DNA from: Coptis chinensis
Taxonomy: Eukaryota > Streptophyta > Magnoliopsida > Ranunculales > Ranunculaceae
DNA: 64,000 nucleotides
NCBI GenBank assembly: GCA_015680905.1
Contig: CM027378.1
Location: 44,117,001 to 44,181,000 of the forward strand
Direction of reading: 5' to 3'
The notes under the pieces were generated by a model, which did no database searches, was not told the origin of the DNA, and saw only the letters and a program-made list of their open reading frames with translations. Position 1 is the first letter of the stretch. Each line of letters begins with the position of its first letter. Made by a program: the position numbers and the translations under genes. Of this stretch, positions 35,782 through 46,804 are shown piece by piece.

Positions 35782-36447
35782 TTAGAAATATCTCAAAGCA
35801 TCCGCAGGAATTGCATCAGCACAAGTATCAATACCGTGTTGAATCATACGCCATGTTTCTTCCAAAATGTCATACTGCAAAATAATTAAGAAGGCTATTA
35901 AGAAAAGAGGACAAAAAAATAATGCAAATTGATTAAATAATGAAGAATAAGTAAATAAAGCAAATAAAGAAAGGCTCCCCATAAAGAAAACTCACCAACT
36001 CATAGGTCGGATCCTCAATGTTGAATGGTTTCAAATGTTCAGGGTTCATCACTACAAGGTGGGTTACAAAGGGATACCACGCAACATACTCATTGTCGCA
36101 CTCTGATGGATACTTTACTTTACGTCCTCGACGGGGAAAGCTTAACACATGATTAATTGTTCTACAAATCCCAACACTGCAAAATAGTTATACAGAAGGG
36201 ACGAGTCCGTTGGGCCACCACCATACTGGCATTGCCGGTACTCACCATCTCCACCATTCACGTCTCCCCCATCATTGCCACCATTACCTCCAACTTCACC
36301 TTTATTGCCATCCTCACCAATATCTGCATCTTCACTTTCATTGACATTCTCCTCATACCTTTCTGTAGTAGAATCAATTTTCATATTCCCCCTTTCTACA
36401 TCCCCTACCTTTTCCATAAGCCATACAATATAGAAAAGTAACTTCAA
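35782..36447 (-). pseudogene. Plant-mobile-domain-like gene remnant with the core domain missing
   Basis: The N-terminal part (36447 to about 36180) is an acidic, Gly/Asn-rich tail ending QYGGGPTDSSLL, which matches the GGPxDxSxL entry of plant mobile domain proteins. It is followed almost directly, in another frame, by GICRTINHVLSFPRRGRKVK, then YPSECDNEYVAWYPFVTHLV and PFNIEDPTYEL, like the C-terminal end of such proteins. A good intron (donor after 35996, acceptor TTTTGCAG before 35874) leads to YDILEETWRMIQHGIDTCAD and a stop at 35782. About 250 residues of core domain are absent, so this is an internally deleted or non-autonomous copy. Assignment is tentative. Confidence 0.45.
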
Positions 36448-37557
36448 TTACAAAAAAACCACAACCTATCAAAACAATAATTACAAAACGAAAAACTACA
36501 GTTTAGAATTCAAACTCCACATACTATAAACACCCGTGCAAATAAAAAATGAGTAAAAAATAAGAAAATAATGCATAAATCAAATTTTACATAAGTTACA
36601 TTTAGATTTCCTAATGGGGTTCAAACTGACTAATACCCTAAAATGTTAATGTATAACTCAATTTTGCCTCATAAGCACATAATCAATTTAACATTAAACC
36701 GAAATGTGTAAGGAATAAGAAATCTGTACTAATTATTGATGATGCGAAGAGAGAATGTTACAGAATGAGAGGGAGAGTAGTCACTGGTTATTTGGAATGA
36801 GAGTGTTGGTGAGAGAGTATTTGAGTTTGCTATACGAATTGAGGGTTTGATTTTTGGAGATGGAGAGTCGACGATTTTTTGGGTTGGGTTTGTTGATGGC
36901 GTGACTTAGGCTTGTGGGTTGGGCTGGGGTCTCCCATTTGTATAACTTTATAGTATGTAACTATTAGTAACATAATGCATAATATAGAGTCATTAAAGAC
37001 ATATGAATCTTGTATGTCGTTCATTAGGGGAAAATGTAACAAATATGCTAGAAGTGACAACATAAGTGATTTTAATCCAACCAGTTTTGGTGAGCCTATT
37101 GGAACGAACAATAACTGTTATAGTATGTTACTATTAGTACCATAATGTAATATATATCCATTAAACACATTTTTCTTGTATGTCGTTTGTGGCACTAAAA
37201 TGTAAATCTGTGTTCTGCTATTTCTAATACATTAAGTTTCAAAAAGTGTCAAAGAAATGAAAAATAAGTTTTTATATGACATGGAATGAACGAAGATTAA
37301 TACTCAGTAGTTGAACAAACTGAAGAACCAAAACAACAAGAGTAGCAATCGAGACAAAGCTTAATATCACACTTCAAACAAACTAAACTACTAATATTCA
37401 ATGATTTCAGAGGTAAAGCTCAATAATCACACTTTACATAACAACTATATTACAAACTACTCGCAATTTCTATTGAAAACACAATATTCATCACCATTTG
37501 GAAGGAACAATATAGATTTGTAATGAAAAAATAAATAAACGAAAATGTAGATAATAC
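36448..37557. other. No gene recognised; includes a two-copy repeat
   Basis: A unit of about 90 bp starting TTATAGTATGTWACTATTAG occurs at 36948-37043 and, diverged, at 37118-37205. Further exons of the COQ6-like gene should lie here or beyond, but none can be read. Confidence 0.4.
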
Positions 37558-40500
37558 CTGCAACCATGACAAGAGAGAGCTATGAAGCACCTTGTTCTCT
37601 ACTACACACCTGTATCACAACCAGATGCACAATAGTTACCTACTTGGCTACTTCAACACCTTTAAAGCAGCAAAATAATTCTAATTTCTTGATATGCAAA
37701 TCCTACCCTAGTATATCTGCATCTACATCGCTTGCAGTGTACCTAGTAGTGTATCCCAAGCCAGTGTAATCCCAAACCTGCAAAGAGAAATATGAAAAGA
37801 TACAAGAGATATATACTAGAAGGTTTCTTGAAGATGTAATGTATTATAACTGTTTCAAATTTTCAATATATGTACAAAATAAGGGGGGAAACAAAAAACA
37901 TGCTATTACATGTATCTGTTTATTATAGTTGACATTAAGGTATCAACAACGACCACGTAAAACATCTGCAACTGGGCAACAATATCCTCAGATTTATAGG
38001 GTCATGATGTTGCAAAAAAGAGTAAACATATACTGAGTAATAACTAAGGTGAATTCAAAGATATGACAACAAAGCACTCAGAATCACCCCCCCCCCTATG
38101 CCACCCCGACTTTTAATGCACATGACACACATTTTAGAAGAGTGAACATATAATTAGATGACCATACACATTAAAATCAGAGCATTTAGTTGTGTAACTA
38201 ATAATTAGATGTGTGTGTGGTAAGCCTTAAGATCGTACCTTTAAGAACCATTTCTAGAGAGCAAGAGTTAAATGTCACAAATGTATAAATGACAAGATCT
38301 TTAGATTGGTTGTGCAATTTGAATTTTGAAATGGTCGCCCTAGGTATTATTATGACAAACAGCCGAATGGATAGTGCCGCATTATATTTAAATCCGTGTG
38401 TTTAGATGTTAACCAAAGGAGGCTTCTTAGTTCTTACTATCTTCTACACATTAAAATTTGAACGTGAATCTGAAATATCATAATTGTACAATGAAAGTGA
38501 ACAATTACCTGCATTGCATCGAAATATATATGTTGATGTTGCATTACATATTGCTAAGCACCAATATCTGCAAACATAACAACTTGTACATTGACATAAC
38601 AACTAAAGATGATTAACTAGGCTACTAGTGAAATGAAGCAATAATAGTTTAGTTTGCGATAGTTGCTCCTAAGATATCATTTATTCCTCCAGATTCATTT
38701 ATATGGATACTGAAGAATATGGGATAAACCTAAATTTTGAAAAAAAAAACATGTGGAAAGGAGAAAATGACAAGCTATGCAAAAGAGAATATGATGCAAG
38801 CAAATTACAATATCTCTATATAGTAACATCATTGTGTATGCAATTTTCTCACCTTTCTTATCAAATATAAGCTACAAGGTTCCAAATTGTCCGTTAAAGA
38901 AATAAATGATGTGATGCTCAATTAAGAGAATGAATTACGAGAAGAAAATAAGAAATGCTTGGAGATAGTATATGTACACAACAATTAGGGTATATTAGAA
39001 GATATTACAATTATACCTTTGAAAAAGGAAATAGAAGCAGGAGTGACAATACTGACCCTTGGGTCAGGGAGGGCATCTTTCTTGATGTTAACTTCCTTTC
39101 CCAATGCCAGGTTACCATCAATAATAGTAACACTCAATTTCTTCGTCAATGGAGAGCTTGCTTATAACACCCAGTTTATTTCTTTTATTTTTCCTAGTAC
39201 AATAATAATAATAATAGATAAAACAAAAAAATTGGATAAATATTAGTAAGGATAGGAACCCAGTACGGTTAAGAGATAAACCTTCCTTCCTTGTTTTTAG
39301 GGGGGTTTGAAAACAAAAATGAGTTCACATGGAGTTTTTAAAAACACAGAGAGTTTTATATAGAAAAAAAAAGTTTTACTGAGAGAGGAAAAGGAAGGTT
39401 TTTCTGATACATAGCTGATAGTCGAAACTAATCACGGGTGAGTAGATATTTGTATGCTTTTTTTTATAAAGTTCTCGTTTACTATAGATTGCATGAGGCT
39501 GGAAAAAAATATGATTTTTATTGTTCACATACTATTTTAAGATTCGGTTTTGTACTATATACTATTTAGTGTTAACTGCGTATACATCTTGATTATTGTT
39601 TGAAGAACCCATCTATCTCCGGAAAACTTGTCCAAATCCAGTGATAAAACGCGAGTAATCAATCGATTATGGTTAGTGTAACTTTCTTTGTTGATCTATG
39701 TATGATGTATGTGTTTTCGTGATTTGGTTGACGGTGGATTGTTAGTTTATGGGTGAGGGCGAGATTTAAAAACAAATCGGTGGTTTACTGTCAGGTGGTA
39801 TGAGTAAATGGTGTGGTTGGGTTAACTGTGTTTGGTGATTGGAGATTTGATTGTTTAGTGGGATGGGGGCTGTTGAAACTCCGGAGGAGCGATAATGGCG
39901 GTCGAGATCTATATTTGGGGAGAGATCTCGACAGTTAATAAAATCGATTGGTGTGTTAATTAAAGAGGTAGGGTTATTGACTAGGAATGAAACCGTGGTG
40001 ATGAGGAAGTGAGGAGTGGTGGCCGGAACTTGGGCTAGTGTGGTGGAAGGCAGTGAGACTACGACGCGTGATTTGGATTCTTGCCTGGAGCAGTCCATTA
40101 GTTCTTTTATTAGGTCTGATTCTTATTGGAAGGATGTAATAACTTAGTTTACATATTCAGCATGATATGACATGAGAATATGGTAGTGAGAAATTTTATT
40201 CTTAGAGTTTGTTTGATGTTTTGTTTTGGACGCAAGATAGCTTATTAATAAAGTAACGGTGGATAATTATTGAGATTATTTAATTTAAGTTGATTCTTTT
40301 ATAATATGGCTTTTAAGTTTGTTGTATGTGTTGTATCCACCTCGTCATAGTCTGGGTTTTAGACAATTGAACATAGTGATGTTTGAGATATTTATATTTC
40401 AAATATCGACTTTATAATTGTTTAGAAATTCGGGTTGTGACATTGCTGCACACACAGTAAACAAAAAGTAAGTACAAAGACTGAAACCGTTAATGATTCC

Positions 40501-41306
40501 AACAAAGTATAAACGGAATGAAAGATTCAACAATATTGTTTTTTTTTTTTTTTTTTTTTTCTTTTAAGTTCAATAAGCAATGATAATATTATTAAATCTG
40601 GACATCCAACTCAAAACCAACTAGTTAATACACATCGCCCTAGGTATATGTGAGTCTTAAAAGTTTGAAAGCGTCATACTACGCATGGAAATAAATACAA
40701 TGTAATACTAACTCTATACACATGTATAAAACTTATAACCGGTAAATTACTTAAATCTATGTAAACCATTAAGTAATATATGTTAGAACACCATTGTTAT
40801 ATATTACATCAGGGAGTAAGAACCAAAGGGGTAAGAAACTTACACAGGGCACAAGCAAGAGTCACGCCAACCATGCCGCCCCCAACAATTGCAATGTCAT
40901 TACCATTTATTGAGCCAAGCTTCTCCTTGTTCTCCTACAATGTTCATTGAAAAACCAATTAGTTTATGCAATAAAAAAAAATCATTCTTGCTAACCGAAA
41001 GAAAGTAAAAAAGACAAACAAATGTAAATTGATTACATAATTATGTTGTGCACTAGTTAAACCCCTTGTTGGAACCTTGAAAGCGTGTATCATGGCAATA
41101 ACTCTTCTCGCGACAATCCTGTCAAATAAAGAACAATGTAATGGCCATAAAACTATGCATTCACAACTCAAAAAAGCAAATACAATCCTATGACGAGATT
41201 TTGGTTGGGAATAAGATTTTGAGTAATAATAATGACATAAAATGGTTCTCATTTTAATGCATTTCGGAGATTCTAATTTCTCGTACATAAAATTGTACCT
41301 GTTCAT
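37558..41306 (-). pseudogene. COQ6: COQ6-like ubiquinone-biosynthesis monooxygenase, 5' seven exons, broken
   Basis: COQ6 is the mitochondrial FAD monooxygenase that hydroxylates the ring in coenzyme Q synthesis. Exons on the minus strand, all phases consistent: 41306-41299, 41118-41037, 40934-40844, 39160-39017, 38567-38509, 37777-37707, 37609-37558. They encode an Arg-rich presequence-like start (MNRIVARRVIAMIH), the FAD-binding motif DIAIVGGGMVGVTLACAL, then SVTIIDGNLALGKE, PDPRVSIVTPASISFF, VWDYTGLGYT and CVVENKVLHSSLLSWLQ. Defects: exon 5 has TAG (38556-38554) where the family has the Trp of IGAW; a 1.28-kb solo LTR sits three bases inside exon 4; and nothing after exon 7 (the GADG motif and C-terminal two thirds) was found. 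Its start is 620 bp from that of GFS12, on the opposite strand. Confidence 0.87.
39163..40442 (+). mobile_element. Solo LTR, 1280 bp, family B, inserted in the COQ6-like exon
   Basis: It starts TATAACACCCAG (a TG to TA change of TGTAACACCC), ends TTCGGGTTGTGACA and is flanked by the perfect 5-bp duplication TTGCT (39158-39162 and 40443-40447). A TATATAGA-type box lies about 190 bp in. It shares end sequences and an AATGGCGG motif with the 3.65-kb family but is only a third as long. No internal domain is attached, so it is a solo LTR. Confidence 0.88.
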
Positions 41307-41492
41307 TTTGGGTGTTGGTCAAGAATTTGAGAATCTGAGCTGGTGTCGTGTTTGTGAATCAAGTGCGAGTTTTCTTATTAGACCAGCGTAGAATAGAAAC
41401 CCAAATGTACAAAAGGACGATAGTGCCCCGTGTCTTGTTCACAGTCGATAAATTTTGAATTGATACATATGACAAGTTAATAATTTGATTTA

Positions 41493-41755
41493 TTCCTAGA
41501 TAACTGCTAAGTAGTGGAGGCTTGAGTGGAGGATGGAGAAGAGAGAGAGAGGGAGAGATGGGTTTGTGGGTGGAGAGAGAGAGTTAGGTTTTCGTCGAGA
41601 GGGAGAGGGAGAGGGAAGGAAGGAGAGAGAGGGAGAGAAAGATAGAGGGATATGTGAGTACAGACAGATAGAAACCAACCAATTTATTTTTTCTCCGCAC
41701 AAGAGAGAGAGGGAGAGGGAAAGAGAAATAGGTGAAGACAGACAGAAACCAACCA
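41493..41755. repeat. Dispersed GA-rich repeat, copy B
   Basis: It begins CCTAGATAACTGCTAAGTAG and matches 24958-25125 in order and orientation, with extra GA-rich sequence. It ends GACAGACAGAAACCAACC, followed closely by the A run, as a 3' tail would be. Confidence 0.75.
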
Positions 41756-41776
41756 CGCTATGCCGAGATTGTTCGC

Positions 41777-41777
<1 letters not shown>

Positions 41778-41835
<58 letters not shown>
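41778..41835. repeat. Poly(A) tract, 58 bases
   Basis: Uninterrupted A run 92 bp before the GFS12 start codon. It may be the tail of a retroposed sequence (copy B) or a nucleosome-excluding promoter element. The length in the assembly is likely inexact. Confidence 0.9.
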
Positions 41836-41836
<1 letters not shown>

Positions 41837-41926
41837 GGCCGTTATATATTGAGTTATTGACATATAAACGGAGTTGGGCAATAATAATAAGACAAGATAA
41901 AATGGAGGGAAATCGATGATGAAAAA

Positions 41927-44900
41927 ATGGAAGAAGAAACGTGTTTAGATTGTCTGGAACGAGAAATCAAGAAAGACTTCTCCGATAAACTAATATTCTC
42001 CTACGGAATCTCCTCACCTTCATATACTGCTCTCCCTTTCGCTTCTTCCGCTCTCGTTCAGGTGGGTCCCCTTTTCTCTCTCTCTCTTGTTCGTTTTATC
42101 TTATTTTTAATAATATTATATTTACTGCCGCAGACTTCCAGTGAACATGGAGAGGTTCCGCCTCATTTCCAACTCGTCCGTATACCCGACTGTACAAATG
42201 ATTGCTTAACAAACTACATGTAAGTTATTACACCAACCCCAAAACTTTTTAAACTTTAAAACACTTATATACTAACGAATCTTTTTTATTTTGTTGTATA
42301 TATTTGCAGTGACAGTTTTTGTTCAGAGTCATTGGAACATAATGAATATGTACATCATTGTAAAAGTGGGCATGGAAAGTTTTCTTGTGATAGGACGATT
42401 ACTGCATTGGCTCCACTTGCATGTATTAGAAAGGGTAGTTATGCTGAGCTTGAAAATATTGCTAGAAACTACTTATCTGGTACTCTTGAGGAACATGTTA
42501 TATCATCGGTTAGTAATCTTGTTGAAGGAAAACCAACTGGAAGAGATGCGGTGAATTTTCTTAGTTTGATTGGTGTACCTTCGTTTGATGAAGATTCTGT
42601 TCCTGGATGTTTGAGGCATCCGAATATAGCGCCTGTGTTAGGGGTTTTAAAAACGGATGGATATAGTAATGTGGTGATTCCGAAAGCTCCGTATACTTTG
42701 GAAAATGTATTGCATTTTAGTCTGAATGCATTAGAGAGTGAGTGGAATATTAGGTTTTTAGTTTACCAGATTCTTTCTGCTCTAGCTTACCTTCATAGCT
42801 TAGGGATTGCACATGGGAATTTATGCCCTTCAAGTGTAATGCTGAGTGATTTGTTTTGGGTGTGGCTGAGTGTTTTTGATAAGCCGCGTGTGAAAGTTAA
42901 ACCAAGCCTGGTGCATGACGATGAATCTTTACGTTGCTCCACCAAGGATTGTCCGTGTCGAGCTCTGTATGCTGATCTGAAGCTACCCCTGTTAATAGAT
43001 TGGCCCTCGGATTTCAAGAGGTGGTGGAATGGCGAGATTAGCAATTATGACTACCTCCTTGTCTTGAATAGATTAGCTGGGAGGAGGTGGGGGGATCACA
43101 CTTTTCACACAGTAATGCCATGGGTAATAGATTTCAGTCTGAGGCCTGATGAGAGTTCTGATGTTGGTTGGCGGGACTTAGAGAAAAGCAAGTGGAGGTT
43201 GGCAAAAGGTAATGAACAGCTGGATTTCACGTATTCAACATCTGAAGTCCCGCATCATGTATCTGATGAATGCCTGTCTGAGCTGGCTGTGTGTAGTTAC
43301 AAAGCAAGAAGATTGCCTCTAAGTATATTGCGTACAGCTGTTCGTTCAGTTTATGAGCCTAACGAGTATCCCTCTAATATGCAAAGGCTTTATCAATGGA
43401 CTCCTGATGAATGCATTCCAGAGTTCTATCATGATCCGCGTATTTTTACATCTCTACATCCTGGAATGAATGATTTAGCTGTACCTCCCTGGGCAAATAG
43501 TCCTGAAGAGTTCATCAAATTGCATCGTGATGCATTAGAAAGTAATCATGTCTCAGAGCAAATTCATCATTGGATAGATATCACTTTTGGGTATAAGATG
43601 TCAGGCCAAGCTGCTGTTGCTGCCAAGAATGTCATGCTTCCTTCATCCGAACCCACTATGCTAAGGTCAGTAGGACGCCGTCAACTCTTTACCCGCCCAC
43701 ATCCTATGCGGCGAGTAAAGAAGACAGAGTACCAGGAATCTCTTTGTTTCCTAGCTGGTGATTTGCAGGACTTGGAAGAAGCAGCGTCATTTTGTGAAGA
43801 TGCTTCGTACTTGAGTCCCATCTATCACTACCATCAAGGAACTATTGTGGATAATGTCAAAGCTGTAGAAAAACCATGCATCCGTCTTTCTAATCCTGAA
43901 ATATCAGAAGAAAATGGCAGTGCGAAAGGGTTTTCTAAGTCATCTGATACTGACTCAAGTAATCTTGTTGAATATTTTGAGGTGGAGGACAATGGTTCCA
44001 TGGGTTTCCAAGAGTTATCTCTTTGGAAGCAGAAATTGTCTGAGTTCGGCCCATTCTCTGAAGATATCGCTGCGGACATATTTTCAGCTGGTTGCATTCT
44101 CGCAGAGCTTCACTTGAAGAGACCTCTATTTAATATGACCTCATTTACTGCATATCTGGAGACTGGTATATTACCTGGGTTAATGCAAGAACTTCCTCCT
44201 AATGTGGCACTACTTGTTGAAGCATGTATACAGAGGGAGTGGAGGAGGTATAAAGTTTCCCTTTCCAGTAACTCTCGTTTCATATTTAGTTTTTCTAGAT
44301 ATGTCAATCGGTAGGGAAACAACAAGTGGTCAAGTTAATTACTGATAATTTAGTTTATCTGCAATTTCATTGGGTGCTTGGTTTTTCGCTTGATTTTTTT
44401 TTTCTCATTGTTATTAGGAGGCCTTCAGTAAAATGTCTTTTGGAATCACCATATTTCACTGCAACAATCAGGTCATCGTATTTGTTTATTGCGCCTCTGC
44501 ATCTTTTAGTGGAAGTTGGGTATCAGCTTCAGTATGCAGCAAAGTTTGCCAGACAAGGAAGCTTGAATGCAATGGGAGCCTCTACTGCCGAGCTGTGTGC
44601 TCCTCACTGCTTAGCACTGCTTGTGTCTCCGTTGTCGGATACCAAAGCTGAGTGGGCTTATATCTTGCTGAAGGAATTCTTGAAGTGCTTGAAGCCTCAG
44701 GCAGTAAAGTCATTAGTTTTGCCTGCCATCCAGAAGATTCTACAAGTGAGTTGCTAGCTTAGTCCATAAGTCGTAGTCGAACACAAACACACCTTAGGGA
44801 GTTCATATGTAAAAAAAAAAAACATCATCCCTCTTCTCATGTGGGCCCAAGGTGCATGTCAGTTTTCATGTGTCATAGTATCACTCCCTATATTGTAGTG

Positions 44901-46773
44901 GGCACCCAGGCCTCAAACTCGTGCTGTACGTCCTCCAGACAAAAGGCCTGACTGGGGCCTTAACCGATAGGCCAGAGGTAGAGCATTATAGCATCCGTTT
45001 TTTGATTTTGAACTTTTTGGTGAAGTAAAAAATTGTCCCACACCATCACAAGAAGACCTCCTAAATGTAACAGACAAAGAGAAAGGTGTGGGGTTTCACA
45101 AACACAAATACACAGCTATTTATGTGTGTTTGTGTATGTGTGCTTACACATATATTAGGTCACTCCCTCGCTGTTCCTCCGGCAAGCTCATACTTGTTTT
45201 TGGTAAGACTACTCTCCAGCATGCACTTGAACTTCTTGCCTTCGGCAGATACTTGAGGGCCTCCTGCGTATCATATGAAACATGCGATAACACGTATGCT
45301 ATATGTATAAAGTTATATTTGTCACCATGCCGTTGTTTGCCTAATGTTTGGTTCTAGTCTTCTAGAATATCTCAGTCCTTATAAATGTTTATACCCCTAT
45401 CCTAGTTTTCAACAATACAGTATCTTTTCTTGCCTCACATCTAGAAAACTCCATAAAAATTTTATATAGATACTTGGGAGTAAAAAATGGGGTTTTACAC
45501 GACTTCCAGTTTTCTTACTAGCTATGAATTTGCCTCAGGCTGCAGACTACTCGCATTTAAAGGTGTCTCTTCTCCAAGACTCGTTTATGCGTGAGATATG
45601 GACCAAAATTGGTAAGGAAGCATATTTGGAGATGATACATCCATTAGTCATCTTCAATCTGTCAATAGCACCTCATAAAAATTCTAGCTCTGCTGCTTCT
45701 GTGCTTCTGATGGGCTGTTGTGACGAGTTTGGAGTACCTGTGACGGTTCATCAGGTTAAGTTCTTTTCATCTTTTTTATTCACTTAATTTGGTTCAATGC
45801 TATCAAGATCATGTGTCCTCAAATGGAAATAGAGGTTAAGAAGTGCTTTCTTTATGGTTTACTAACCTTTGAGTCTTGATCCAGACACTTTTGCCCCTGA
45901 TTCACAGTTTTGGGAAAGGACTTTGTGCTGATGGAATTGATGTACTGGTTAGAATTGGTATCTTACGGCTTATTGAGTTGTCTTAAGCACTAATTATAAT
46001 GGAATATTCATCCTGTAAGGTAGTTTTTGCTGGTTTTCTCAGGCAGTTTAATGGGGGATAGTTTCATTGTGAAACACATCCTACCATTCCTAAGGAATGT
46101 TGTTCTTTCCAGCATTGATGTTTCAAATTTGGACAAACCTGAACCTATACAGAGCTGGAATGCTTTGGCTGTTATTGATAGTCTTGTTACGTTAGATGGT
46201 CTGGCTGCAGTTTTGGCAAGGGAGGTGGTCATCAGGGAGCTAGTTCAAGTAATAGGTTCCCCCGTCCCCTTCTTATCTCCCTTTTTTAATTTGAACTTTT
46301 CTGTGAGTGCTACATGTTCAAACACTAGAAGAATTTTAACTTTGTTTAATGTGGAAAAATCGTAGGATAGAGGTTGCCTCCATGTTAAAGTTCTCATGCA
46401 GACCAATTTGGAGCTTCCCGTTCTTCAGGTACTTCTCACACTGTTTACATTTTCCCTTTCGCATTTGGTAGTGCTTGTCTCATTTTATAGACCTATATGT
46501 TCGCGTCTTGTAATTATCGTTAATGAAATACTGTGTGTAGAAGCAAAGTTGCCTATTGGTTTCTTGTTAATAGTCAACAAAACAATATTTGTAAATTGGT
46601 TTCTGCAGTAGATAACTTTCCCTCCTAGGGTGGAATTTTCATACACATCTTTTACATTTTCTGGTTGCTACCCCCGTCTCTTTTGTTTTTAGCTGCTTGT
46701 ATTGGTCAGTGATCCCTACTTCAGTTTCTGATAGAGGGATGAGATGGTATTAATATAAAATATTGTTTTGCTG

Positions 46774-46804
<31 letters not shown>

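Larger units (their letters stand above)
41307..41926. promoter_or_regulatory. Divergent intergenic region, COQ6-like / GFS12
   Basis: 620 bp between two start codons on opposite strands. It holds the GA-rich repeat, a 58-base A run and, next to GFS12, TTATATATT at about 41841 as a possible TATA element. The function as a bidirectional promoter is inferred from position only. Confidence 0.4.

Noticed and set aside
41533..41919. 128-codon frame through the GA-rich repeat and A run
   Set aside because: Glu/Arg/Lys low complexity that ends in poly-Lys from the A run; it is a by-product of the repeat, not a gene.
44880..44990. Possible SINE or tRNA-like piece (GGTAGAGC, ACCGATAGGCCAG words) in GFS12 intron 4
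   Set aside because: No A-box/B-box pair with correct spacing could be made out.
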